Both the position numbers and the translations under genes were made by a program. Below, piece after piece: positions 8,010 through 17,464 of a stretch of DNA of 64,000 bases. The stretch is from Shewanella psychrophila (GTDB lineage: Bacteria > Pseudomonadota > Gammaproteobacteria > Enterobacterales > Shewanellaceae). The stretch spans positions 3,782,001 to 3,846,000 of the forward strand of contig NZ_CP014782.1 in the NCBI RefSeq assembly GCF_002005305.1, given 5' to 3'. How positions within the stretch are numbered: position 1 is the first letter of the stretch; every line of letters begins with the position of its first letter. Below the pieces are notes generated by a model. That model made no database searches, had not been told where the DNA came from, and saw nothing but the letters and a program-made list of their open reading frames with translations.

Positions 8010-10412
8010 CTACTCAAATTTATAGCTAAATTGCAGAGTCGCACTGCGTCCAGGCTCGGTATAAACCACGTAACCTCCTGGGGTAAACGGCATATCATAG
8101 GAACTATTAATGGTGATCTCGTCACTTAGGTTTTTCAGTATCAAACCCAATTGCCAATCAGAATCCGTATTAATCAAGGCTATCTGCGCATTGTATTTAG
8201 CAAATGCTTCCTGCTCGGTATAGGGATTAAGATCTGCGTTAGTAAAGTAACTGGATTTAAATACCGTCTCCGCCATCAGTCGAATATCATAATCACTACT
8301 CAACTCGGTGCGGTATTCGAGCCAGGTACTACCAGATACTTTAGGCGACAGAGCATTTTTCTGGCCTGACAGATCACAAGAACTGCCATTAGCCTCCACC
8401 AGATCCGAGGTTTGGCTCAAGCTGCTAAAACACTTGGCACCGGTAAACTCATCCCAACTGAAATCGAGTAAGCCTAAGCTTCCCGACCATAACCAATCGT
8501 CGGCAAACGCCCAACGACCATCCAGCTCTAGACCATAAGATGTTGCCTTAGCCCCATTTTCCACATAGAAACCTGTGCTGCCATCGAAGGTCGACGTCTG
8601 TAAGTCACTGAACTCCATATAAAACAACGCCAAATTAAGATCTGCGGCTCCATCGTCTAAGGTGAGTTTACTGCCCAACTCATAGGACAGCACAGATTCA
8701 TCTTCAAATTCAAAGTTCTCCGGTAGGTTTGCTCTGGCATCGAATCCGCCTGATTTCGCTCCTTTGGCCACGCTGGCATAGAACATGGCATCATCAATTT
8801 GATATTTTACCGAGAGCGCTGGAGTAAAACTCTCTTCAGTGCGCTGAGCGCTAATACTATGATCCTCACCTGTACGGTAGATGGGATTAGCAATATTTTG
8901 GGTATTACTGCCCAGCAACAAGGGATCCAAATAGGGATAATCAGGGCCTAACATCAGGCTATAGGCGGTTCCGGATATCCCTGCTAAACCGAAGTTATCC
9001 AGTGCTCCTTGTAATGCTGGCGGCGATATCAAGGGCACCTGTGAGATGGGGTCCCCGGATAGGAGGTCCATAAGCATTAAATCCCGGCTACCGTCTTTCT
9101 CTTCATGGGTATATCTAAGTCCCAGGCTGACACTCCACTGTTCATCCAAGTTCCAATCGAACTTACCGAACGCACTCATCACTTCAGACTGAGTTCGAAA
9201 ATTTCTCACCCCATCAAACTGCAGTGCATAAGCTAGAAAGTGCTCATCATAGGTGAGATCTGAATCTTGATAGTAGGCGCCTAAGATATAATTGAAGCGC
9301 TCATTTCCCGGCGACATCAGCCTCAACTCCTGACTGAATTGGCTGTACTCCTCATCGCTGACACTGCGAAACAGGAGTGGCCTAGGAGTTCGGTCACCAT
9401 CATTTGAGGTATCCACCTCATAGGACTGCCATCCGCTAATGGCGCTTAGAGTGTGCTCACCCAGTTCATACTCGATCTTCAAGGTCTGATGACTGGCAGT
9501 GAACTCCCCCCCCTCTATCTCTCCGATTACCGGCGTGGTCTTAGATGACGTTAAGCTGACGCCATAATCCCCTAGGCTAGCAGCAAGAGCGGGATTGGCA
9601 GCGGCCAATGCCGGCTCTAATATCCCCTTGGTATTACTGTCGCCAGTGAACTCGTCCTTATCCTGTTGCAGCTTGAGATCTATACTCAGCTTATCTGTAG
9701 GCTGCCAGGCCAAAGACAATCTTCCCAGCAGCGTCTCATGCTGAACTTCTGACTCATCTGTGACGATGTTCTTCATGTAGCCATCACTGTCCACAGCCCT
9801 GAAAGCGAAACGTGCCTGCAAATTATCGGCTAAGGGGCCGGAGACAGCGCCTTCGAACGTCAAACCATCATAGGTCATGTCATAGCTGGTATTGAGATAG
9901 CCACTGAAGTAATCCGTTGGTGACGCTGTAGTAAGATTAAGCGCGCCAGCCGTGGTGTTCATGCCGAACAAAGTTCCCTGAGGGCCACGCAGCACCTCCA
10001 CCATCTCCAGATCGAGAAAGGTGCTGCGCATCAGATGCCCACGACCACGATAGATGCCATCTACATAGGTGCCCACTGTCTGCTCGAAGCCCTGATTAGG
10101 CCCAGACCCCAGGCCGCGCATATAGATATTAAAGCCTTGACCCGATTGACTGACACTGAAGTTACCGATCCGGCTCGACAACTCTTCTGTGTTGCTGATG
10201 TTCATGTTCTCCAAGGCTTCACGATTGATGGTCGCCACCGACAAAGGCACATCTTTCACACTCTCGGTACGCTTTTGGGCCGTGACTGTGATCACCTCCA
10301 GTTGACGAGTATTCTCTTGCTCTTTCTCGCGAGTCTCATCCTCTGCTAACGCCAGCATAGGCGTCGAGAACATACTGCCGATAAGCAGTTTAGTTATTAT
10401 GTTTAATTGCAT
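8010..10412 (-). CDS. TonB-dependent outer membrane receptor
   Basis: 800 residues. A signal peptide (MQLNIITKLLIGSMFSTPMLALAED) is followed by a TonB-box-like EVITVTAQ near 40-47, a plug domain with VEVLRGPQGTLFGMNTTAGA, and a long 22-strand-type barrel ending in LQFSYKFE. The strand EHSISAQRTEESFTPALSVKYQ and the GLRYTHEEKDGSRD segment are typical of the broad receptor group often annotated as siderophore- or nutrient-uptake receptors. The ligand cannot be told from sequence. It lies about 106 bases after the secreted-protein gene on the same strand and could be co-transcribed with it. Confidence 0.9.
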   Translation of the reverse strand: MQLNIITKLLIGSMFSTPMLALAEDETREKEQENTRQLEVITVTAQKRTESVKDVPLSVATINREALENMNISNTEELSSRIGNFSVSQSGQGFNIYMRGLGSGPNQGFEQTVGTYVDGIYRGRGHLMRSTFLDLEMVEVLRGPQGTLFGMNTTAGALNLTTASPTDYFSGYLNTSYDMTYDGLTFEGAVSGPLADNLQARFAFRAVDSDGYMKNIVTDESEVQHETLLGRLSLAWQPTDKLSIDLKLQQDKDEFTGDSNTKGILEPALAAANPALAASLGDYGVSLTSSKTTPVIGEIEGGEFTASHQTLKIEYELGEHTLSAISGWQSYEVDTSNDGDRTPRPLLFRSVSDEEYSQFSQELRLMSPGNERFNYILGAYYQDSDLTYDEHFLAYALQFDGVRNFRTQSEVMSAFGKFDWNLDEQWSVSLGLRYTHEEKDGSRDLMLMDLLSGDPISQVPLISPPALQGALDNFGLAGISGTAYSLMLGPDYPYLDPLLLGSNTQNIANPIYRTGEDHSISAQRTEESFTPALSVKYQIDDAMFYASVAKGAKSGGFDARANLPENFEFEDESVLSYELGSKLTLDDGAADLNLALFYMEFSDLQTSTFDGSTGFYVENGAKATSYGLELDGRWAFADDWLWSGSLGLLDFSWDEFTGAKCFSSLSQTSDLVEANGSSCDLSGQKNALSPKVSGSTWLEYRTELSSDYDIRLMAETVFKSSYFTNADLNPYTEQEAFAKYNAQIALINTDSDWQLGLILKNLSDEITINSSYDMPFTPGGYVVYTEPGRSATLQFSYKFE

Positions 10413-10518
10413 AGTCCACTCTCTTATTTTATTTGTTGGATTACGCAGATGAATACGACTTTATTCCATCTGGTTTAGGACCTTGGCCCGCACTCCCCTG
10501 CGGGCCAGACTTAAGCGA

Positions 10519-11910
10519 TTAAATACAGGGAAAAACAGCCTCGAACATAGAAGGCATCATGTAACGGGACTTAGGAAAATATTCCTTCATCACGCTCTGC
10601 TCATCACCTGGTTTAAGGATCTTCTGTACTGCATGGGGGAAATCTGGAGAGGCGAGTAAGTTACGAATTTGTACCACAGCCATATCTTCATCACCCAAGC
10701 CATCTCCATCCGCCGCCATTTCTAACCAGGCGATACCACACTGACGCTTAGCATTACGAGGCCTGTCTTCCTCACGTGAAACCACTATGGTGTAGTAGCC
10801 CTTGGCATCCAGAGGTACCTCCTCATCGAACAGACAATCGGTTACCCGTGTATTGGCGAAACTCTGATTAGAACAGATGGACCAATATCTCAGATCGGCA
10901 TCTTGCTGCTGGCGAGCACCATAGAAAGACTTAGTGACCTTAGGCATCTTGGCGCGAATGACCAATACCTTGCCAAATTTACGGTTCACTATGGTACGGA
11001 TATAATTGTTATCCAGATTCGGATAGAAGCCTCCCTCAGAACGACGGCCAGCGGTAATTTTTTTACCCGAATACATGGACAGTAAAAACTCTCTATCGTA
11101 TTGGATATACCAACTCGCCGGATTACTGGCCGGCCAGGTAGCAGGTTTATCAGGCTGATCCCTGAGCGCAACATATTGCTCTGCAGGAATATTGAGTGCC
11201 GTAGGATCGATGCGCAGAGGCTGACCGACATTCAAGCTTTCACAGGCTTGCTGGCCTTTTAAGGTCTTACCATTACTCAAAGTTAATATCGGCTCGGGTA
11301 GAGGGACACCGCCAGTTATAGATGTCTTTTCATCAGGCAGATAAATACGATAGATCAACAGCTGCTGATCTTTCTTATAGGTAGGCGCATAGATGCTCTT
11401 ACGCACCACATTGCGTTGCATCACCCCTCGCTCTATCTCCGGCGGCATTCCTGTCTGTACAGCGATACGATAACTGCGTTTTTCGGCTTGACGGTCGGCG
11501 CCAGCCTGATAGGGGTTCGTATTATTCAATTTAGGAGCCACCAGATAATCGGCCACCGAATCCATTGGTCGCCCTCCCTCGTCATAGCTGATCAATGACT
11601 GGTAGCGTGCATGAGCAAACTCACCGTCGATCTGCAGCTTAGCGCCTTCAGGAATGGTGAAGGTCGCCGCCCAATAGAAGACATTGGCATCGGGATAGGC
11701 CACATTGATATAGGGATCGGCACTAAAAGGGCCTCGATTCCAGAAACAGGTACGTGGGCCACCCACATCGGATGTGGGTTTCTCATAATCTAAGGCCTGT
11801 GCCTTTACTTGAGGCAAAGCCTGAACCGGCAAGCTACAGATACCCAGAAAAAAAACAGATACCCATTTAAGGCGATGCGTGTTTATTATATTAGTTATTG
11901 CGTAATTCAT
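10519..11910 (-). CDS. uncharacterised secreted protein
   Basis: The frame is open from 12159, but the likely start is the ATG at 11910, preceded by GGGGAG four bases upstream. This gives 463 residues beginning MNYAITNIINTHRLKWVSVF and a cleavable signal peptide ending near SLPVQA. The longer reading would overlap the divergent regulator. The mature protein has NVAYPDANVFYWAATFTIPE and EFAHARYQSLISYDEGGRP, a pattern I associate with a family of uncharacterised secreted proteins, but I cannot name a domain or reaction. Several Cys residues suggest disulfides in the periplasm. It lies between a TonB receptor and a Crp/Fnr regulator, which may point to a joint role in uptake or degradation of one compound. 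Confidence 0.75.
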   Translation of the reverse strand: MNYAITNIINTHRLKWVSVFFLGICSLPVQALPQVKAQALDYEKPTSDVGGPRTCFWNRGPFSADPYINVAYPDANVFYWAATFTIPEGAKLQIDGEFAHARYQSLISYDEGGRPMDSVADYLVAPKLNNTNPYQAGADRQAEKRSYRIAVQTGMPPEIERGVMQRNVVRKSIYAPTYKKDQQLLIYRIYLPDEKTSITGGVPLPEPILTLSNGKTLKGQQACESLNVGQPLRIDPTALNIPAEQYVALRDQPDKPATWPASNPASWYIQYDREFLLSMYSGKKITAGRRSEGGFYPNLDNNYIRTIVNRKFGKVLVIRAKMPKVTKSFYGARQQQDADLRYWSICSNQSFANTRVTDCLFDEEVPLDAKGYYTIVVSREEDRPRNAKRQCGIAWLEMAADGDGLGDEDMAVVQIRNLLASPDFPHAVQKILKPGDEQSVMKEYFPKSRYMMPSMFEAVFPCI

Positions 11911-11997
11911 CATTCTCCCCAGCGGAAATGAAACAGAAGTGTTACCTTTCCGTAAACGTATGTAGCTTATTAACCTAGTCGATATAGAGAGGGGCAA

Positions 11998-12708
11998 TTG
12001 TCGCCAAATAGACAATCTCAGATAAAAGTCACCGATGACCAGCTTAAAATTTTTCTGAACTGCTCGGAGGTCTTTAATGCCTGTGATAGCGAAGATATCG
12101 ATTTTATCTTGAGTCAAATCAAGACCTATCATTATGATAATGAAACGGTTATTGCTCACCGGGAAGATGTTGGAGATCAGATTAGGTTTGTGATTAAGGG
12201 CAGCTTAAACATAGTCGCCACGAGTTTAGACGGTAAAGAGGTGAGGTTTCCCCCCATAGGGCCTAATCGATGGGTCGGCTGGATCTCCTGTTTCGATATT
12301 CAAGCCCTGTCCCATGACTGGGTAGCGACATCCAACTCAGACATACTAGTCATTCCAGGTACAGCCATACGAAAGTTGTGCACCAAAAATCCCGACTTAT
12401 ATCCCAAAATAATGGCAGAAATTAACCGTCAATTTAAGTTACTCATGAGCTGGACCGAGTTTGTCTCACTCCACTCTCTCAGCGCCAGAGCCTGTATGCT
12501 GATCCATATTTTGGCACAGATCAGTGCAACGCCTATGGATAACAAGCCCGGCTGGTTACAAGTCGATGTCACCCAGGAGCACTTAGCCTCTTTCTTGAAC
12601 CTGTCACGTCAAACGGCTAATAAACTGCTTGTGGGATTAGAGAAAGATGGCTTTATCAACATAGGATATCGAAAAATCCTCATTAACACGGCCTATCTCA
12701 ATCGTTAG
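11998..12708 (+). CDS. Crp/Fnr-family transcriptional regulator
   Basis: About 236 residues. An N-terminal cyclic-nucleotide-binding-type beta roll (about 20-140, with GDQIRFVIKGSLNIVATS) is followed by the long dimer helix and a winged helix-turn-helix (VTQEHLASFLNLSRQTANKL, about 190-209). The start appears to be TTG at 11998 with GAGAGGGG just before it; no in-frame ATG precedes the conserved fold. There is no N-terminal FNR-type cysteine cluster, so an iron-sulfur oxygen sensor is unlikely. It is divergent from the secreted-protein gene, with fewer than 90 bases between starts, a placement typical of a local regulator of that gene and the TonB receptor. Confidence 0.85.
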   Translation: MSPNRQSQIKVTDDQLKIFLNCSEVFNACDSEDIDFILSQIKTYHYDNETVIAHREDVGDQIRFVIKGSLNIVATSLDGKEVRFPPIGPNRWVGWISCFDIQALSHDWVATSNSDILVIPGTAIRKLCTKNPDLYPKIMAEINRQFKLLMSWTEFVSLHSLSARACMLIHILAQISATPMDNKPGWLQVDVTQEHLASFLNLSRQTANKLLVGLEKDGFINIGYRKILINTAYLNR

Positions 12709-12765
12709 TCGCAGCAAAGCCAGCCATAAAAAAATGCCGACACCTCTTCATTCAGACTGACTAGT

Positions 12766-14109
12766 TCAAAGCTCTAAAGCAAGAATCTTGGATTTTCTTT
12801 GGTAGTTATACAACTGCTTCTTCTTATCGGGCAAGGTTTCCACATCGACAATATCGAAACCATGCTCCAAGAACCAGTGGATGCTGCGAGTGGTCAAGGC
12901 AAATAGCTTGGAATAGCCCCTGACCTTAGCCTGACCGATAATATTTTTCAGTAGTATGCTACCTCGATCAGCATCTCTGTATTCAGGATGCACCACCAAA
13001 CAGGCAAACTCGCCGGCGTTATCTTCCTCGAACGGGTAAAAGGCCGCGCAGCCTATGACCAGATTATCGCGCTCAATAAGCATAAACTGTTCGATCTCCA
13101 TCTCCAACTGCTCACGAGAACGACGAACTAGTATGCCCTTCTGCTCTAATGGACGGATCAGATCTAAGATCCCACCTATATCGCCAATACCGGCACGGCG
13201 CAAACGCTCGGCGCTCTCTGTGACAATTTGAGTGCCTATGCCATCTCTGGAAAATAGCTCCTGCAGCAAGGCGCCATCATCCAGATAGCTAACGAAGTGA
13301 CACCGAGAGACACCATTGCGACAGGCATCGATACTGGCTTTAAGAAAGGCTTTAGTACCTAAGCACATACTTGAGCCTAAATCTAAATCGTTCAAGATGG
13401 TTTGTGCATCATTTGGCATCAACTCGGCCAACACCTGACCAGTGCTATCCAAGATACCTTTCTGTGAGCTAAAACCTATCATCTTATCGGCTTTTAGCTT
13501 CACCGCGATCTGAGTGGCCACCTCTTCGGCAGTCAGATTAAAACTCTCTCCCGTGACAGATGCTGCAACTGGGCCGAGTAGCACGATACCATTACTCTCC
13601 AGCTGGCCCTTGAGGCCTTGCACATCGATACGTCTGACCTTACCACTCAGGCAATAATCGACACCATCATCAATGCCTAATGGCTGTGCGATGACGAAGT
13701 TCCCACTCACCACATTAATCTGCGCACCTTGCATTGGAGTATTACTCAGGCTCATGGAGAGTCTGGCGGTAATATCCAGTTGCAGTCCACCCACAACTTG
13801 TTTAATCACTTTAAAGGCATCTTCGTCAGTGATCCGTACGCCATTGTAGTACTCTGGCAAAATAGCTTTATCCGCTAAAGCCTCATCAATTTGTGGCCTG
13901 GCACCATGCACCAGAACAATCTTAATCCCCAGACTATGCAATAGGGCGATATCATTAATGATCGATCGAAATTGTTTATTGGCTAACGCCTCGCCTCCAA
14001 GCATCACAACAAAGGTTTTGCCTCTATGAGAGTTGACATAGGAAGCTGAGTGACGAAATCCATCAACGAGTTCAGTGGTACGCACGAATATATTCTCACT
14101 TTTATTCAT
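12766..14109 (-). CDS. argA: N-acetylglutamate synthase
   Basis: 447 residues, the usual size of ArgA, which makes N-acetylglutamate from acetyl-CoA and glutamate, the first step of arginine synthesis. The N-terminal amino acid kinase-like domain (FVVMLGGEALANKQF at about 32-46, VLVHGARPQID) senses arginine. The C-terminal GNAT domain has the acetyl-CoA loop CLVVHPEYRDADRGS and ends with TRSIHWFLEHGFDIVDVETL. Two ARG-box-like sites lie upstream of the start. It stands alone between the regulator gene and the L33/L28 genes. Confidence 0.95.
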   Translation of the reverse strand: MNKSENIFVRTTELVDGFRHSASYVNSHRGKTFVVMLGGEALANKQFRSIINDIALLHSLGIKIVLVHGARPQIDEALADKAILPEYYNGVRITDEDAFKVIKQVVGGLQLDITARLSMSLSNTPMQGAQINVVSGNFVIAQPLGIDDGVDYCLSGKVRRIDVQGLKGQLESNGIVLLGPVAASVTGESFNLTAEEVATQIAVKLKADKMIGFSSQKGILDSTGQVLAELMPNDAQTILNDLDLGSSMCLGTKAFLKASIDACRNGVSRCHFVSYLDDGALLQELFSRDGIGTQIVTESAERLRRAGIGDIGGILDLIRPLEQKGILVRRSREQLEMEIEQFMLIERDNLVIGCAAFYPFEEDNAGEFACLVVHPEYRDADRGSILLKNIIGQAKVRGYSKLFALTTRSIHWFLEHGFDIVDVETLPDKKKQLYNYQRKSKILALEL

Positions 14110-14155
14110 TTATGCAAAACAAACGGCCACAGCCCTAGGCTGTAACAAACATAAT

Positions 14156-14195
14156 ATTGCATTTTAATGCAAAATAAAAGCATTTATATTTAAAT
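14156..14195 (-). promoter_or_regulatory. putative tandem ARG boxes upstream of argA
   Basis: TGCATTTTAATGCA (14158-14171) and a weaker copy GCATTTATATTTAA (14180-14193) resemble the AT-rich palindromic ArgR site. Equivalent bases of the two are 21 apart, the spacing of tandem 18-base ARG boxes separated by 3 bases. They lie 47-87 bases upstream of the argA ATG. Repression by ArgR with arginine is the expected role; the match was judged by eye. Confidence 0.5.
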
Positions 14196-14344
14196 AAGGG
14201 GTGTTAGAACAGATAGAATAACCGAGATATAACAAAGAAAAGATGAGTTAGTATAAGAAAATCAAAAAATGAATTTTTATACTCAGAGTAGAATGATACT
14301 TAAGCTTTGTGACAACTCATCGTTCAGGTCAAATTTATAGCAAA

Positions 14345-14372
14345 AAAAAGCCCCTGAATCAGGGGCTTTTTT
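14345..14372 (-). terminator. intrinsic terminator after rpmG
   Basis: AAAAAGCCCCTGA pairs with TCAGGGGCTTTTT around a one-base loop centre, followed on the minus strand by a T tract, 20 bases past the rpmG stop. It closes the rpmB-rpmG unit. Confidence 0.9.
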
Positions 14373-14391
14373 AGAAGTTAACAACAAGTTA

Positions 14392-14565
14392 TTACTTGAT
14401 TTTAGCTTCTTTGTACATAACGTGCTTACGGATAACGGGATCAAATTTCTTGATTTCCATCTTTTCAGGCATGTTACGTTTGTTCTTTTCAGTCGTGTAG
14501 AAATGACCAGTCTTAGCGCTAGAAACTAGCTTGATCTTCTCACGATTACCTTTAGATTTAGCCAT
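14392..14565 (-). CDS. rpmG: 50S ribosomal protein L33
   Basis: A 57-residue frame on the minus strand beginning MAKSKGNREKIKLVSSAKTG and ending VMYKEAKIK, the standard length for gammaproteobacterial L33 of the large ribosomal subunit. The zinc-ligand cysteines of some L33 paralogues are absent (TEKNKRN instead of CxxC), so this is the zinc-independent form. It starts six bases after the rpmB stop and the two are co-transcribed. Confidence 0.97.
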   Translation of the reverse strand: MAKSKGNREKIKLVSSAKTGHFYTTEKNKRNMPEKMEIKKFDPVIRKHVMYKEAKIK

Positions 14566-14571
14566 GGTTTA

Positions 14572-14808
14572 TTATACCTTCTCGCCGCGGGCACGAAGTT
14601 CAGCAATAACTACTTCAATACCTTTCTTATCGACAATACGCATACCTTTAGTAGAGATACGTAGCTTAACGAAACGCTTTTCGCCTTCTAACCAAAAACG
14701 GTGGTTTTGTAGGTTAGGTAAAAAACGACGACGCGTCGAATTTTTAGCGTGCGAGCGGTTGTTACCAACCATTGGTCGCTTGCCAGTTACTTGGCATACT
14801 CTTGACAT
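14572..14808 (-). CDS. rpmB: 50S ribosomal protein L28
   Basis: 78 residues starting MSRVCQVTGKRPMVGNNRSH at the ATG 14808-14806; the open frame extends five codons upstream but homologues start here. The basic, conserved RRRFLPNLQNHRFW and RISTKGMRIVDKKGIE segments identify L28. First gene of the rpmB-rpmG operon, with a strong promoter about 90 bases upstream. Confidence 0.97.
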   Translation of the reverse strand: MSRVCQVTGKRPMVGNNRSHAKNSTRRRFLPNLQNHRFWLEGEKRFVKLRISTKGMRIVDKKGIEVVIAELRARGEKV

Positions 14809-14899
14809 GTCAATCTTCTCCAAAACAAAATATTTAACGCTCGAGCATTAATGCACCTCGAACACGGCCGTCGCCTGAGGCACACAACAGAGGGCGCAT

Positions 14900-14928
14900 T
14901 TTATACAGGATCTAAAAGCAAAGATCAA
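14900..14928 (-). promoter_or_regulatory. predicted sigma70 promoter of rpmB-rpmG
   Basis: On the minus strand TTGATC (14928-14923) and TATAAA (14905-14900) are separated by exactly 17 bases. Both are close to consensus and the pair lies about 92 bases before the rpmB ATG, just past the end of radC, so the ribosomal genes can be transcribed independently of radC. Confidence 0.7.
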
Positions 14929-14935
14929 GGAATAG

Positions 14936-15613
14936 TTAGTCTATCCATCCCCGCTCTGCAAATGAAACTATCTCGCGATCGCCTACAACCATATGGTCTA
15001 ACAAGGAAACATCTATGGTTGCCAAGGCACACTTCAATCGCTCAGTTATTCGCCTATCGGCCTGACTTGGCTCCGCAACTCCCGATGGGTGGTTGTGGCA
15101 GACAATCACGGCCGCAGCTTTTTTCTCAAGCACCAGACACACCACATCACGTGGATAGACTGACGCAGAATCTATGGTGCCACGGAATAATTCAACAAAC
15201 TGAATAACTCTATGCTGACTGTCCAACAACAAAATGGCAAACACTTCATAGGCACGATCCCGTAATTGTCTCATTAAATAGTCTCGAGTTAAATCAGGAT
15301 CACTCAATATTTTGCCTCTTTTTAACTTTTCTGCCGAAATCCGGGTACTCAACTCGGCCGCAGCCTGAAGTTGAGCAAACTTTACCGGCCCCATACCAGG
15401 CAATTTACAGACCTCCTGCTGAGACGCCTTCAGTAGCCCCCTGAGTCCGCCGAACTCTGCAATTAGATTCCTGGCTAATTGAACGGCACTTAATCCTTGC
15501 AAGCCATTCCTAAGGACAACAGCTAGAAGCTCTGAATCGGATAACTGACTCGCTCCATGGCTCAAAAGTTTATCCCGCGGCCCCTCACCTAATGGCCAAT
15601 CTTTGATCCCCAT
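14936..15613 (-). CDS. radC: RadC-family JAMM protein
   Basis: About 225 residues from the ATG at 15613, which has GGAGG five bases upstream and begins MGIKDWPLGEGPRDKLLSHG as in other RadC proteins; the 23 codons of open frame before it are unlikely to be translated. An N-terminal helix-hairpin-helix-like part (LPGMGPVKFAQLQAA) precedes a JAB1/MPN domain with the metal motif HNHPSG (173-178) and Asp186. The cellular role of RadC is unsettled; the old DNA-repair assignment has been disputed. It is divergent from coaBC, as in E. coli. Confidence 0.93.
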   Translation of the reverse strand: MGIKDWPLGEGPRDKLLSHGASQLSDSELLAVVLRNGLQGLSAVQLARNLIAEFGGLRGLLKASQQEVCKLPGMGPVKFAQLQAAAELSTRISAEKLKRGKILSDPDLTRDYLMRQLRDRAYEVFAILLLDSQHRVIQFVELFRGTIDSASVYPRDVVCLVLEKKAAAVIVCHNHPSGVAEPSQADRRITERLKCALATIDVSLLDHMVVGDREIVSFAERGWID

Positions 15614-15767
15614 CACCCCTCCTTGCGTGATTTTAAACTTATGCTGAGTATGGTCGAGTTTTCTAAAACTTGTATCCTCCACCTCCTAAGGTTTGTGATA
15701 TCTTAGGCGGCAATTCAATTTAGCGACTGCATTGTTTCTCATCAACAATCTTTATGAGCCACAGTCT

Positions 15768-17009
15768 ATGAGCAAAAGTATGAGCCAAAGTAATAATCCA
15801 AGTCAGACCAATAAAAATATCCTCCTCGCTATAGGCGGCGGAATAGCAGCCTATAAATCTGCCGACCTTGTCCGACGTCTCAAAGAGCGTGGCTTCGACG
15901 TACGTGTTGTGATGAGCCAGAGCGCGAAGGAATTTATCACCCCGCTGACCTTACAAGCCTTATCTGGATATCCCGTTGCATCGGACTTACTCGATACTGC
16001 GGCTGAAGCGGCCATGGGACACATTGAGCTTGCTCGTTGGGCGGATCTTGTCATTGTCGCTCCAGCGACTGCCAACCTTATCGCTCGAATAAATGCTGGT
16101 ATGGCCGATGAGCTTATTACTACCACTTGCTTAGCTACCGAAGCCCCTGTGATACTCTGCCCAGCGATGAATCAGCAGATGTATCGCAATCAGGCGACGC
16201 AAGATAATTTGGCTAACTTATCCAAACGTGGTCTGAAAATATGGGGACCCGCATCAGGCAGCCAGGCTTGTGGTGAAGTTGGCCCGGGACGCATGCTCGA
16301 ACCTTTGGATATAGCTGCTCTGGCAATGCAATTTTTTGCACCAAAATTACTTGCGGGTCACTCAATACTGCTAACGGCAGGACCAACACGGGAAGCGATC
16401 GATCCTGTGCGTTATATCTCCAATCAAAGCTCTGGAAAGATGGGCTTTGCCTTAGCCAAGGCAGCCGCCGACATGGGCGCCGAGGTCACCTTAGTCTCCG
16501 GGCCTGTCAACCTGACAACGCCTGTAGGAGTCAAGCGAGTCGATGTCATATCCACACAAGACATGCTAGAGGCAGTTATGAGGCGAGTCGACAGTCACGA
16601 TATATTCATCGGCTGTGCAGCCGTCGCCGATTATCGTGTTACTGAAATAGCCAATGAAAAAATAAAAAAATCTTCAACTGATATGCAACTTGCCTTGGTA
16701 AGAAATCCTGATATCTTAGCCACCGTTGCCAGCCATAACCCCAGACCGTTTACCTTAGGCTTTGCCGCCGAGACCCAAGATGTCGAACGCTACGCTAAAG
16801 ACAAACTAGTGCGTAAGAAACTCGATATGATAGCCGCTAATGATGTGTCTAATCCTGAGTTGGGTTTCAATGCCGACAACAATGCACTCAAGGTCATTTG
16901 GGCCAAGGGCCAAGAAGATCTTCCGGCAACCGATAAACAGACCTTGGCTATTCAACTACTCGGCATAGTCGCCGAACGAATCGCCATTTTAAAAGATGAC
17001 AAGAAATGA
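15768..17009 (+). CDS. coaBC: bifunctional phosphopantothenoylcysteine decarboxylase / phosphopantothenate-cysteine ligase
   Basis: About 413 residues. The N-terminal flavoprotein CoaC half carries LLAIGGGIAAYKSADLVRRL and the substrate loop PAMNQQMYRN; the C-terminal CoaB half carries LLTAGPTREAIDPVRYISN and SSGKMGFALAKAA, with the Lys-rich EKIKKSS strap further on. Together they convert 4'-phosphopantothenate to 4'-phosphopantetheine in coenzyme A synthesis. An ATG at 15768 (MSKSMSQSNN) is preferred to an upstream TTG at 15732; another ATG at 15780 is also possible. It overlaps dut by four bases. Confidence 0.95.
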   Translation: MSKSMSQSNNPSQTNKNILLAIGGGIAAYKSADLVRRLKERGFDVRVVMSQSAKEFITPLTLQALSGYPVASDLLDTAAEAAMGHIELARWADLVIVAPATANLIARINAGMADELITTTCLATEAPVILCPAMNQQMYRNQATQDNLANLSKRGLKIWGPASGSQACGEVGPGRMLEPLDIAALAMQFFAPKLLAGHSILLTAGPTREAIDPVRYISNQSSGKMGFALAKAAADMGAEVTLVSGPVNLTTPVGVKRVDVISTQDMLEAVMRRVDSHDIFIGCAAVADYRVTEIANEKIKKSSTDMQLALVRNPDILATVASHNPRPFTLGFAAETQDVERYAKDKLVRKKLDMIAANDVSNPELGFNADNNALKVIWAKGQEDLPATDKQTLAIQLLGIVAERIAILKDDKK

Positions 17010-17464
17010 AAACACCCATAGAAGTTAAAATCCTCGATTCACGTATTGGTTCTGAATATCCCCTCCCTGCCTACGCAACGCCAGGCAGTGCAGGCATGGA
17101 CCTTAGGGCTATGATTGAAACAAGTATGATCGTCGAGCCGGGTGAAACTAGCTTAATTCCAACCGGTATTTCGATACATGTTGCCGATCCTGGACTTGCG
17201 GCGATGATTTTACCGCGCTCGGGTCTGGGTCATAAACATGGAATCGTACTTGGAAATTTAGTCGGGTTGATAGACTCCGACTACCAGGGGCCGCTTATGG
17301 TCTCTTGCTGGAACAGAAGCTGTGAACCTTTTACCTTAGAGATAGGTGACAGGTTAGCCCAATTGGTATTTGTTCCGGTCATACAAGCCGAATTTAAGCT
17401 TGTCGATGAATTTGATAATTCAAGTCGTGGCGAAGGTGGCTTTGGCCACTCAGGTACCAAATAG
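17006..17464 (+). CDS. dut: deoxyuridine 5'-triphosphate nucleotidohydrolase
   Basis: 152 residues, the standard trimeric dUTPase. All five motifs are present: GSAGMDLRA, PRSGLG (phosphate binding), GLIDSDYQGP, GDRLAQLVF, and the C-terminal arm RGEGGFGHSG. It hydrolyses dUTP to dUMP, keeping uracil out of DNA and feeding dTMP synthesis. The ATG overlaps the coaBC stop (ATGA), so the two are translationally coupled. Confidence 0.98.
   Translation: MKTPIEVKILDSRIGSEYPLPAYATPGSAGMDLRAMIETSMIVEPGETSLIPTGISIHVADPGLAAMILPRSGLGHKHGIVLGNLVGLIDSDYQGPLMVSCWNRSCEPFTLEIGDRLAQLVFVPVIQAEFKLVDEFDNSSRGEGGFGHSGTK

Noticed and set aside
11911..12159. 83-codon N-terminal extension of the secreted protein
   Set aside because: It would overlap the divergent regulator gene and place the signal peptide inside the protein; the ATG at 11910 has a good ribosome site.
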